Shown here in pieces: positions 35,042 through 43,172 of a stretch of DNA of 64,000 nt. Under the pieces are notes generated by a model, which saw only the letters and a program-made list of their open reading frames with translations, ran no database searches and was not told the DNA's origin. Location: NCBI GenBank assembly GCA_018401435.1, contig JAGYJW010000030.1:23883-87882 (forward strand). Direction: 5' to 3'. The stretch is from Deltaproteobacteria bacterium. Its GTDB lineage: Bacteria > Myxococcota_A > UBA796 > UBA2385. A program made the translations under genes and the position numbers. Position 1 is the first letter of the stretch, and each line of letters starts with the position of its first letter.

Positions 35042-35512
35042 TCAGGCGCAGTCGTCGCAGACGCCCCGCAGCTGCACGGCCACCGCCTGGGCCCGCACCG
35101 ACGCCGGCGCGCCGCCCTTGGCCGGCAGGCTCAGCAGCACGCCGGGCAGGCAGGTCACATCGCCACACTCCACGCACATGAAGTGGGGGTGGCCCATCTC
35201 GTCGTGCACGCTGGTGGCGCAGGGGTCCTCGCCCAGCTCGAAACGCCAGACATGATCCCCCAGGTCGTGGCGGTGCAGCAGGCCGGCCTTCACCAGGTCG
35301 GCCAGGTTGCGGTAGACCGTGGCCCGGTCCAGCCCGGCGGCGTCGCCGATCAGGTCCATCACCTCGGAGTGGGTGAGCGGACGGGCAGCCGACCGCAGGC
35401 ACTCCAGCACCGCGAGCCGGGGCCCGGTGGCCCGCAGGCCGACGGCGCGCAGGGTCTCCCGGAGATCTCCGGTGGACGCGGCGTGGGTGGGGTGTGTGCA
35501 GAGCTCGCCCAT
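35042..35512 (-). CDS. Fur-family metal-responsive regulator
   Basis: 156 residues from ATG 35512. The frame is open to 35650, but that extension is not Fur-like. The winged helix is clear: LRETLRAVGLRATGPRLAVL, then GLDRATVYRNLADLVKAGLL. The dimerisation domain has MGHPHFMCVECGDVTCL (CxxC, His ligands) and a second CDDC at the C-terminus, so a structural zinc site of four Cys is present. It could be Fur, Zur or PerR; the regulatory-site residues (HDEMGHPHF) do not settle this from reading alone. Its gene ends 7 bases from the convergent lipoprotein's stop. Confidence 0.88.
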   Translation of the reverse strand: MGELCTHPTHAASTGDLRETLRAVGLRATGPRLAVLECLRSAARPLTHSEVMDLIGDAAGLDRATVYRNLADLVKAGLLHRHDLGDHVWRFELGEDPCATSVHDEMGHPHFMCVECGDVTCLPGVLLSLPAKGGAPASVRAQAVAVQLRGVCDDCA

Positions 35513-35674
35513 GCCCCAATGTGATCCCGCAGCGCCCCGGGCGCAAGCGGGAAGCGCCCGACACGGCCCTTCGGCCCCGGCCAGCCCCCACGGGCCCCCG
35601 ACAAAAAAGGACAGCTCCGGCCACCACATGTCCGCTCTGTCGTGAGACACTCATGGAGTCCGCATGGAGGCCCG

Positions 35675-37038
35675 ATGGCCCCCCCGAAGCCCGCCGAACG
35701 ATTCGTCATCGTGCACGCCGACCCCCTCATCGGCCGCACCGTCGCGGGGCGTTTCCGGGTGCAGGCGCTGGTGGCGCGGGGCGCGACCGGCCGGGTCTAC
35801 CGCTGCGAACAGCTGGGCCTGCAGCGCCCCATCGCCCTCAAGATCCTCGACGCCACCGGGGGGGACTTCGACATTGACAGCGCCCGCGAGCGCTTCGCCC
35901 AAGAGGCCACCGCCCTGGCGCGGCTCACCCACGAGAACACCGTTCGGGTGGTCGATGCCGGCTCTTGGGAGGGCATCGACTACCTGGCCATGGAATATGT
36001 GGCCGGCCAGACCCTCAAGCAGCGCCTGGAGCGCGGGCGCCTGCCCCCCGCCCTGGCCTTGTCGGTCGCGCGCCAGATCTGCGCGTCCTTGGCCGAGGCC
36101 CATGGCGCCGGCCTGGTCCACCGGGACCTGAAGCCCGGGAATGTGCTGCTCACGCGCAAAGACGACGGATCCGTCGGGGTCAAGGTCGTGGATTTCGGCC
36201 TGGTCAAGCAGCTGGGCGCCGCCTTGGACGCCACCTTGGTGGGGCGCATCGTGGGCTCCCCCCTCTACATGGCCCCCGAACAGATCCGCGGCGGGACGGT
36301 CGATGGGCGCTCCGACCTCTACGCCCTGGGCGGCGTGCTCTTCCACATGCTCACCGGCCGGCGGCCCTTCACCCAGGACACCACGGCCAGCGTGCTGATG
36401 GCCCACCTGATGACCGCGCCCCCGCTGCTCTGCGACGCCATGCCGGACGCGCGCCTGCCCCCGGCCCTCGACGCCCTGGTCCAGCGCTGCCTGGCCAAGG
36501 ACCCCCTTCAGCGCTTTGGCGCCGCGGGGGCCCTGGACGAGGCGCTGGCGCACTGCGCCCAGATCCTCGACGGCAGGCTGCCCTGGGAGGCCCCGCTGCC
36601 GGGCGGGGCCCTGCCCCCGGAATTCCGCTTCGCGCCGCCCGCCGCGGCCCGCCCTCCCCAGCGCCGCGCCCGTCCCGGCGCCCTCGGGCCGCCCTGTGGC
36701 TGGTGGCCGCCGGCGCCACCCTGGCCCTGGGGATCGGCGCGGGCGTCGGCCTGTCGCTCGGCCCCCGCCAGCCGCCCCGGCTGCGCTCAGCCAGGCCACG
36801 CCGACCGGCCTCACCGAGGCCCTGCTGCTGGCCCAGAGCCCGGTGGAGGTCCAGCCCGACCCCGCCATCGCTCCGCCGCCAGCGCCCGCACGCCGCACGC
36901 CCCCGCGCCCCCGCGCCCGCGCAGGCGGCCACGCTGGACCTGGGCGCAGCGGTCGGTCCGGTGGCCCCCGAATGGGGCGGTCCGCTGCCCGACCAGCGCG
37001 TGGCCACCCACAGCAGCCCCGGCCCCCAGGGCCGCTGA
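35675..37038 (+). CDS. Ser/Thr protein kinase with membrane span and external tail (several frameshifts)
   Basis: ATG 35675 follows GGAGG. The kinase domain is complete: GATGRVYRC glycine loop, IALKILD Lys, LVHRDLKPGNVLL catalytic loop, KVVDFGLVKQLG, YMAPEQIRGG, and a C-lobe ending in LAKDPLQRFGAA. It ends near residue 285. Beyond about 36650 the frame changes: a membrane span (ALWLVAAGATLALGIGAGVG) reads in one frame, TPTGLTEALLLAQSPVEVQP in another, and the likely end (ATLDLGAAVGPVAPEWGG, stop at 37036) in the first again. Three indels in 300 bases of GC-rich sequence are inferred. The layout kinase - juxtamembrane - one span - short extracytoplasmic tail is common in myxobacteria. Confidence 0.82.
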
Positions 37039-37051
37039 CCCGGGTGCACCC

Positions 37052-38263
37052 TCAGTGGCTGGCCGCCTGAGACCCGGCCTTTAACGCTGCTTTTTCTGCA
37101 GCTTCCGACCGAAGCATCTTACGCGCGACGGTGGGGAAGATCAGGCTGGCCAGGATGCCCGCGGTGATCACCACCACCTCGGTCTCGGGCGCCACCGCCC
37201 CCGCCCGGCTGCCCAGGTCCATGATGGCGATCACCAGCGTCAGGGGAGCGGCCAGCAGCAGGTTGGTGGCCACCACATCCCGGGCCTTGAAGCCCCGGGC
37301 AAAGAGCAGCAGCCCCGGTAGCTGCTTGACCAGCATCATGATGCCCAGGATCAGCCCGATCATCGCGCCATTCTCAAGCAGCAGCGACGGCGTGACCTCC
37401 AGGCGCAGCCCCACGTGGATGAAGAAGACGGGCACGAAGAAGCCATAGGCCATGCTGGCCAGCTTGTGCTCCAGGGCCTCGGCCTCGCGCACCACAAAGC
37501 TCAGCAGGGCGCCCGCGACGAAAGCACCCAGGAAGGGCTCTACATGGGCCATCATGGCCAGGCCGATGAAGACGAACATCAGGCCGAAGCCCACCCGGAC
37601 CCCGAACTCGCTGGGGTCGTCATGGGCCACGATGCGCGTGAAGGGGGCCGGGAACCACCACAGCGCCGTGCGCAGGAGCACGACCACCACCACGATGGCC
37701 AGGCAGAGCAGCAAGAGCCGCCCCACGCCCAAGAACACATCCATGCTGCTCTGGGCGTGCTGGGAGATCTCCACCAGGCTGAGAAAGATGATGGTGAGCA
37801 GCTCTCCCATGGCCGCAAAGGTGATCATCGTCGCCCCGAGCTCGCTGCCTTGCAGCCCGGACTCGCGCACCACCGCCAGCAGCAGGGGCACGGCGGTGGC
37901 CCCCAGGGCCAATCCCACCCACAAGCCCCAGCCCATGGCCATGGCCGCCGAGATGGCGAGCCCAAAGCTCATCAAGCTGGTGACCACGGGCATCAACCAC
38001 GATCGAAGCCCTTTTCTTTCGATTCCGCGGAAATCGATCTCCAGGCCCGCCAAGAAGAGAAAGAAGGCGAAGCCCAGCTCGGCCAGAAAGACGATGAAGG
38101 GGTTGTGGGGGTCCCCCGCGATGTCGAAACCCGATGGGCCGATGACCACCCCATAGAGGATCTCGGTCACCGCCACAGGTATGGCGATCTTGCGGGCCAC
38201 CGCCGGCATGGCGATGGCGCCGGTGGTCATCAGGACGAGGGCCAGTTCGGCGCCGGACTGCAA
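37052..38263 (-). CDS. CPA2-family monovalent cation:proton antiporter
   Basis: 403 residues, about 12-13 membrane spans, TTG start at 38263. The pattern fits the Kef/RosB/NhaS3-type antiporter domain: VARKIAIPVAVTEILYGVVI, FLFLAGLEIDFRGIERKGLR, and a core of small residues around LALGATAVPLLLAVVRESGL where many family members have a double Asp or QD pair. FGVRVGFGLMFVFIGLAMMA and FVPVFFIHVGLRLEV are also typical. No C-terminal RCK domain is attached. Instead, the gene 33 bases upstream encodes a separate TrkA-type regulatory protein, so the two probably form a K+/H+ (or Na+/H+) antiporter with a cytosolic gating subunit. Confidence 0.85.
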   Translation of the reverse strand: MQSGAELALVLMTTGAIAMPAVARKIAIPVAVTEILYGVVIGPSGFDIAGDPHNPFIVFLAELGFAFFLFLAGLEIDFRGIERKGLRSWLMPVVTSLMSFGLAISAAMAMGWGLWVGLALGATAVPLLLAVVRESGLQGSELGATMITFAAMGELLTIIFLSLVEISQHAQSSMDVFLGVGRLLLLCLAIVVVVVLLRTALWWFPAPFTRIVAHDDPSEFGVRVGFGLMFVFIGLAMMAHVEPFLGAFVAGALLSFVVREAEALEHKLASMAYGFFVPVFFIHVGLRLEVTPSLLLENGAMIGLILGIMMLVKQLPGLLLFARGFKARDVVATNLLLAAPLTLVIAIMDLGSRAGAVAPETEVVVITAGILASLIFPTVARKMLRSEAAEKAALKAGSQAASH

Positions 38264-38296
38264 AGCGATCCCGGGGGCTGAGCGGAGCCGCGGGCC

Positions 38297-39673
38297 TTAG
38301 AGCCCCGCGGGGTTCCAAGGTACGAACATGACGCTGCAAGGCGTGTCATGGAGGAGGAAGAGCGAGACGTCGGGGGTGAACAAGGTGTTGCGCCGACGGG
38401 CCGAATGCCCCACCACCAGCAGGTCGAAGTCCTTGGCGTGGTGGCGGATGCGTTCGATGGGGTTGCCGTGGTCGATGCGTTTCTCGACCACCACCCCGTG
38501 CAGACGGGCGATGTGGGCCACCCGACCCGGCAGGCTGCGCAGGGCGTCCTGCTCGTCGGAGCCTTCGGCGAGGCTGGGCGCCAGCACCGTCAAGACGGTG
38601 ATGCTGGCCCCACACTGGCGGGCGAGGTCGATGCTGACCTGGGCGATCAGATCGGGGTCCTGGTCGCCGCCCACCGCCAGCAGGATGCGCCGATAGGGCA
38701 AGGTGCCCCGGGCCACCAGGATGGGCACCCGCGAGGCCAGGACGAAGCGCTTGCGGCTGCTCGATTGCAGGCCCACCCGCGCCGTCCACGAGATGGGCAG
38801 GGGATCCATCACCACGCAGCCGATCTTGCGGTCGAGCAGGTAGCTGGCGATGTCGGCGTCGCGGTGGTTGTCGGGGTGCACATCGGCCTTGCTCAGGCTC
38901 ACCTGCTCGCTGGCCAGGGTGTGTTCCATCAGCCAGGCGGCCTCCTTCAGGGCGGCCCCCTCGCCCAGAACACCGATGCGCTCCCCATACTGGGTGGGAA
39001 AGACCGGCCGGCCGCCGCGGATGAAGGCAGCCACGCTGCTCAGCACTTCGGGCTGCCCCACCAGCAGCACGCGATCGCCGGGCACCAGCACCGTCTGGCC
39101 ATGGGGCACCAGCAGCACGTCGTCGCGGTAGACCGCCGCCACCAGCCAGCGGTGCGGGTGGATCTCGGCCAGGGGCCGACCCGCCGCCGCGCTGCCCTCC
39201 ATCACCGTGATCTGCCGAAGCTCCCCCTTGCCCAACCCCAGGGCCACGCCGCGGGTCTCGCCCACATTCAGGCGGTTGAGCACCAAGGCGGCCGTGGCAG
39301 AGTGGCGCTCCAAGGCGTCGGATTCCGACAGGCCCTCCCCCGGCACGAAGCCAGAGCCCAGCAGGACCACCATCTCTATGACATGGTAGACCTCCCGCGC
39401 CAGACGGGCGACCTCGCGGTTTACGGTGTCGTCGCCCATGGCCACCACCAGCGTGGTGTGGGCCACCACGCCGGCCTTGTCCAACACCAGGCGGCTGGTG
39501 CCATCGCCCAGCACCTTGCGCACCTCGATGCGACCCGCCATGGTTGGCACCATGTCCAGCCGATCGGCCCGCAGATCGACGACCGTGACCGAGCGCTCCG
39601 AATGAAGCTCGTGCACAAGCCGCCGCCCGACGCGGCCCATCCCCACCACCACGACGTCTCTGGCTGCCAGCAC
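38297..39673 (-). CDS. TrkA-N/TrkA-C (RCK) protein fused to a universal stress domain
   Basis: 458 residues from GTG 39673 (GGGAG upstream). Residues 1-130 form a Rossmann NAD-binding RCK domain (DVVVVGMGRVGRRLVHELHS, VTVVDLRADRLDMV, VVAMGDDTVNREVARLAREV). A TrkA-C domain is around residues 150-235 (ALGLGKGELRQITVMEGSAA, GDRVLLVGQPEVL). The last 200 residues are UspA-like, with VPILVARGTLPYRRILLAVG and DLLVVGHSARRRN, then SLFLLHDTPCSVMFVP. The gene lies 33 bases before the CPA2 antiporter and should encode its ligand-sensing subunit. Fusion to UspA may add ATP or stress input; this is inference. Confidence 0.85.
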   Translation of the reverse strand: MLAARDVVVVGMGRVGRRLVHELHSERSVTVVDLRADRLDMVPTMAGRIEVRKVLGDGTSRLVLDKAGVVAHTTLVVAMGDDTVNREVARLAREVYHVIEMVVLLGSGFVPGEGLSESDALERHSATAALVLNRLNVGETRGVALGLGKGELRQITVMEGSAAAGRPLAEIHPHRWLVAAVYRDDVLLVPHGQTVLVPGDRVLLVGQPEVLSSVAAFIRGGRPVFPTQYGERIGVLGEGAALKEAAWLMEHTLASEQVSLSKADVHPDNHRDADIASYLLDRKIGCVVMDPLPISWTARVGLQSSSRKRFVLASRVPILVARGTLPYRRILLAVGGDQDPDLIAQVSIDLARQCGASITVLTVLAPSLAEGSDEQDALRSLPGRVAHIARLHGVVVEKRIDHGNPIERIRHHAKDFDLLVVGHSARRRNTLFTPDVSLFLLHDTPCSVMFVPWNPAGL

Positions 39674-39773
39674 GCGTTGCGCTCCCGGTTGGCTTCTACG
39701 CCGCGCTGTCAGCCGGCGCGCACGTTTCAAAGGAGGTATCGCAAGGGTCGCGCCCACGCCCGCCTCCCGGACC

Positions 39774-39838
39774 CGATGCCCCCCATTTCTACGCCCGTCG
39801 CGATGCCCCCCCTTTCTACGCCCGTCGCGATGCCCCCC
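39774..39838 (+). repeat. 27-bp tandem repeat, 2.4 copies, at the start of the FG-GAP gene
   Basis: ATG codons at 39776, 39803 and 39830 each begin a copy of 'atgcccccc(a/c)tttctacg' followed by 'cccgtcgcg'. The copies encode MPPISTPVA, MPPLSTPVA and MPPHLAEVR, so the repeat number sets the length of the N-terminus and gives three possible start codons. Confidence 0.85.
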
Positions 39839-41173
39839 CACCTGGCCGAGGTCCGGGCGGCCGATCTCAACGGAGATGGGCGCGCAGAGCTTATTCTCGT
39901 CAGCAAGACCCCCAAGGCCGGCCAACCCGATTCGGTTTCCCTCACCCTGGTGTCCTTTGACGAGGCCGGGCGAGAGCTGGGACGGCAAGCCCTGGATCTG
40001 GCCCGCCGCCCGCTGCTTTGGGATGTTGAAGGCGACGCTTTGCTCGCGGTGGACGGCGAAGGCGCCTTGCGGCTGCGGCCCGGCGGCAGCTCCACCCGGC
40101 TGCTGTCCACGCCCACCCCCCTCGCCGGTCTCGGGCGCACCACCCCCCTCGCCGCCGATATCGCCCACGATCTGGACGGCGACGGCATCGCCGAGCTGCT
40201 GCTGTGGAGCGGCGGACGCACCCATGCCGTGGACCAGACCGGCAAGGCCCGGGGCAGCATCGCGGCCCCCGCCCGCGGCGCCTTGCGCGAAGACGAGCGG
40301 GCCGGCGGGCGCGCCCTGCACATCGCCGCCACCCCGCCCACCCTGGTGGTGGGCGACTTTGACGGAGACGGGCGGGCAGATCTCGCGCTCCCCGAAGGTG
40401 CCCGCCTCGTGGTGCATTTCACGGGCGACCGCATCGGCGACCGCAGCGCGACCTGGACCTTGCCCAAGGACCTGGACCCCCCAGAGCGCACCGGGCCCAA
40501 GGCCACCGGCCCCCGCCAGGAGCTGGTGGGCGCCTGGTTCCGCGACATGGACGGAGATGGGCGCCTGGACCTGCTCCTGCACGAGGCGGTGCTGGATGGC
40601 AGCTGGTTTGGCAGCACCGCAGCGCTGACCGTGCACCTCAATACGGGCGCGGGCTTCGGGCCGCCGCACGACATTCGCACGCCCGCCGCCGCCGTCGAAT
40701 TGCAGACCCTGGACTGGGAAGGCGACGGCGACCTGGACCTGCTGGTGCCCCAGGTGGACGTGGGGGTGGGCAACCTCGGCCGGGCCCTGCTCGCCCGCCG
40801 GGTCCAGGTGGAGGCCTGGCTCTACCGGTGGCAAGGGGCGGGCTTTGAGGAGGCGCCGGTGCTGCTGCGCACCCTGTCTCTGCCCATCGAGCGCTCCGAG
40901 AGCTACCACGCAGAGCTTCGCTGGGACTTCAACGGCGACGGCGTGCTCGACCTGCTCACCGACGAGGGCGAAGACCGGCTGCGCATCCATGCGGGCCGCC
41001 GCGAGCCCCTCAAGGGGGCGGCCTTCGACGACAGCCCCCTCCTCGATCTGGCGCTGCCCGTGCCTGATGTGGCCTCGCCCTTCTTTGTGCGCGACCTGAC
41101 GGGGGATGGCCGTCCCGAGCTGTTGCTGTGGGCCCCGGGCGCCCCCCAGGCCACCCTGATCCGCCTGCCCTGA
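39776..41173 (+). CDS. FG-GAP/VCBS beta-propeller repeat protein
   Basis: 465 residues if ATG 39776 is the start. At least six repeats carry a calcium-binding DxNGDGxxD motif: DLNGDGRAELIL, DLDGDGIAELLLW, DFDGDGRADLALP, DMDGDGRLDLLLH, DWEGDGDLDLLVP, DFNGDGVLDLLTD and DLTGDGRPELLLW. That is about seven blades, consistent with one propeller. Such proteins are normally secreted, yet no signal peptide is visible. A perfect AAAGGAGGT lies at 39729-39737 with no in-frame ATG near it, so the true N-terminus may have been lost to an indel or begin at a rare codon. It is divergent from the TrkA-UspA gene. Confidence 0.78.
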   Translation: MPPISTPVAMPPLSTPVAMPPHLAEVRAADLNGDGRAELILVSKTPKAGQPDSVSLTLVSFDEAGRELGRQALDLARRPLLWDVEGDALLAVDGEGALRLRPGGSSTRLLSTPTPLAGLGRTTPLAADIAHDLDGDGIAELLLWSGGRTHAVDQTGKARGSIAAPARGALREDERAGGRALHIAATPPTLVVGDFDGDGRADLALPEGARLVVHFTGDRIGDRSATWTLPKDLDPPERTGPKATGPRQELVGAWFRDMDGDGRLDLLLHEAVLDGSWFGSTAALTVHLNTGAGFGPPHDIRTPAAAVELQTLDWEGDGDLDLLVPQVDVGVGNLGRALLARRVQVEAWLYRWQGAGFEEAPVLLRTLSLPIERSESYHAELRWDFNGDGVLDLLTDEGEDRLRIHAGRREPLKGAAFDDSPLLDLALPVPDVASPFFVRDLTGDGRPELLLWAPGAPQATLIRLP

Positions 41174-41264
41174 TCGCAGGCTGCTGCAACCCGTCTTCGC
41201 CCGTGGCAGGATGGCGCCGACCCTACCGATAGGGCAGAATGAGACAATAAGACAGAGAGGACAT

Positions 41265-43151
41265 TTGAGCCGCACCGCCACCATCACCGGCACCGACGAG
41301 CTGGGCCTGCGGGGCCTCAACGGTGACCACGAGGGCGTGCTGCTGCGGGTGGCCCACCGCGAGCTGCTGGGCCGGGCGGACGAGTGTTCGATCCAGCTGC
41401 ACGACCCGCGGATCAGCCGGCAGCACGCCGAGATCTCGGCATCCGAAGGCGCCTTGTGGGTGCAGGATCTGGGCAGCCAGAACGGCACCTGGGTCAACAA
41501 TACCAAGGTGTCGCGGGTGCGCCTGCGGCTGGGCGACCTGCTGCGGGTGGGGCAGTTCCGCTTCCAGGTGGTGGTGGCCACCGAGACCCAGTCGCGGTCC
41601 GTGCACATGGTGGAGGAGCCCACCGCCAGCCACCAGCTGGTGCGCCGGGTGGGCACCGACCGCCTGAGCCGCCCCAGCGAGCTGCCCCTGGACTCCTGGC
41701 TCCGCCAGATCAGCGACTCCGAAGAAGAGCCCGACTTCAACCCCAGCCCCCAGCTCTGGGCGGGCCTGCGGCGCTATGCCCGCAACGCCGAGGTCCTCTT
41801 CCAAGCCAGCCGCAATGTGCAACACATCGACGAGGACCCCGGCGCCCTGTCCCGAGTCGTCGAATCGGTGGTGGACTTCCTCGAAGTGGACCGCGGGGTG
41901 GTCGCTTTGGTCGAGGACAAGCCCGACAGCCTGCGCCCCGAGGTGGTGGTCTACGGGGACCGCGCCACCCCCGAGACCGCCATCGCCATGTCCCGCACCA
42001 TCGCCCTGCACGTGCTCAAGGACCGCTGCGGCGTGATCTCCCAGGACGCCCACGCCGACCGCCGCTTCGACGCCTCCGAGTCGATCATCGCCACGCCGGC
42101 GCGGGCCCTGCTGGCCGCCCCCCTGGTGGCGGGCGCGCGGGTGCTGGGCATCTTCGAGCTGAGCACCACGGCCCCTGGCGCCCGCTTCACCGAGCAGGAT
42201 CTGGAGCTGCTCACCGTGATCGCCTCCATGATCGGGTCGGCCCTGCACCGCCGCGAGGTCGCCCAGGAGCAGGAGGCCACCATCCGCCTGCTGCAGGAGG
42301 CCCGCAAGAGCCTGCTGGGCACCCAGGCCGAGCTCGAGCGCACCGAGCGCCTGGCCCGCATCGGCGAGCTGGCCCAGAAGCTGGTGCACGAGGTCAGCAA
42401 CCACGTCCTGCCGCTGCAAATGGCCGAGCTGATCAAGGAGCGCTACCCGGCCGACGCCGAGATGGCGAGTCTCATCGACGGCATCATGGCCGCCGGCGAG
42501 TCCCTGGAGACCCTGGCCAGCGAGGTGCGCGCCTACCTGCACGGCCAGAAGTTCGAACGCATCCGCAGCACCATGAAGCTGAGCACCGTGGCCCACAGCG
42601 CCGATCGCTTCGTGCGCCGCCACGAGGACGTCTGCAACCACGCGCTGGAGCTGCTGGTGGAGGTGGACCCCGAGGTCGAGATCGACCTCATCCACCTGCG
42701 CCAGGCCGTGATCAATCTCGTCAAGAACGCCGGCCAGGCCATCAATCACGACGAGGGACGCATCATCATCCGGGTGTGGCAGGACGGGGCGTCGGGCTGC
42801 TTGTCGGTGTCGGACAATGGCCCGGGCATCTCGCCGGAGGTGGCCGCGCAGATCTTCGACCCCAACTTCTCCACCAAGGGCACACGGGGGTCGGGCATCG
42901 GGCTCGGGGTCGCCCGCGAACGCGCCGAGGAGCACGGCGGCAGCCTGAGCTTCAGCACCACGCCGGGCCTGGGCACCACCTTCACCTTGCGGGTGCCCGT
43001 CGCCTCCCCCATTGCCGCAGAGCTCCGGCCCCACCGGTCGCTCAACCGCACCATCAACCCCGATGAGTCCGGCCCCGACGAAGCCACGCTGCTCTTTGAG
43101 CGCGGGCGCAGCCTGCTCGACGAGATGGACCCGCCCACCGACGCCTCCTGA
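41265..43151 (+). CDS. FHA-GAF sensor histidine kinase
   Basis: 628 residues from TTG 41265, with GAGAGG just upstream; ATG 41211 is an in-frame alternative without a good site. An FHA domain comes first (LLGRADECSIQLHDPRISRQ, HAEIS, LGSQNGTWVNN), so it should bind phosphothreonine. Next is a GAF domain (about 180-330) and a short coiled coil. A His-kinase dimerisation region follows with ARIGELAQKLVHEVSNHVLP (phospho-acceptor His), then an HATPase_c with NLVKNAGQAI (N box), SDNGPGISPE (G1) and RGSGIGLGVARERAEEHGG (G2). It has no membrane span and no receiver domain. The FHA may link it to one of the Ser/Thr kinases; that is inference. Confidence 0.88.
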   Translation: MSRTATITGTDELGLRGLNGDHEGVLLRVAHRELLGRADECSIQLHDPRISRQHAEISASEGALWVQDLGSQNGTWVNNTKVSRVRLRLGDLLRVGQFRFQVVVATETQSRSVHMVEEPTASHQLVRRVGTDRLSRPSELPLDSWLRQISDSEEEPDFNPSPQLWAGLRRYARNAEVLFQASRNVQHIDEDPGALSRVVESVVDFLEVDRGVVALVEDKPDSLRPEVVVYGDRATPETAIAMSRTIALHVLKDRCGVISQDAHADRRFDASESIIATPARALLAAPLVAGARVLGIFELSTTAPGARFTEQDLELLTVIASMIGSALHRREVAQEQEATIRLLQEARKSLLGTQAELERTERLARIGELAQKLVHEVSNHVLPLQMAELIKERYPADAEMASLIDGIMAAGESLETLASEVRAYLHGQKFERIRSTMKLSTVAHSADRFVRRHEDVCNHALELLVEVDPEVEIDLIHLRQAVINLVKNAGQAINHDEGRIIIRVWQDGASGCLSVSDNGPGISPEVAAQIFDPNFSTKGTRGSGIGLGVARERAEEHGGSLSFSTTPGLGTTFTLRVPVASPIAAELRPHRSLNRTINPDESGPDEATLLFERGRSLLDEMDPPTDAS

Positions 43152-43172
43152 GCGCCGCCTCCAAGAGCCGCG

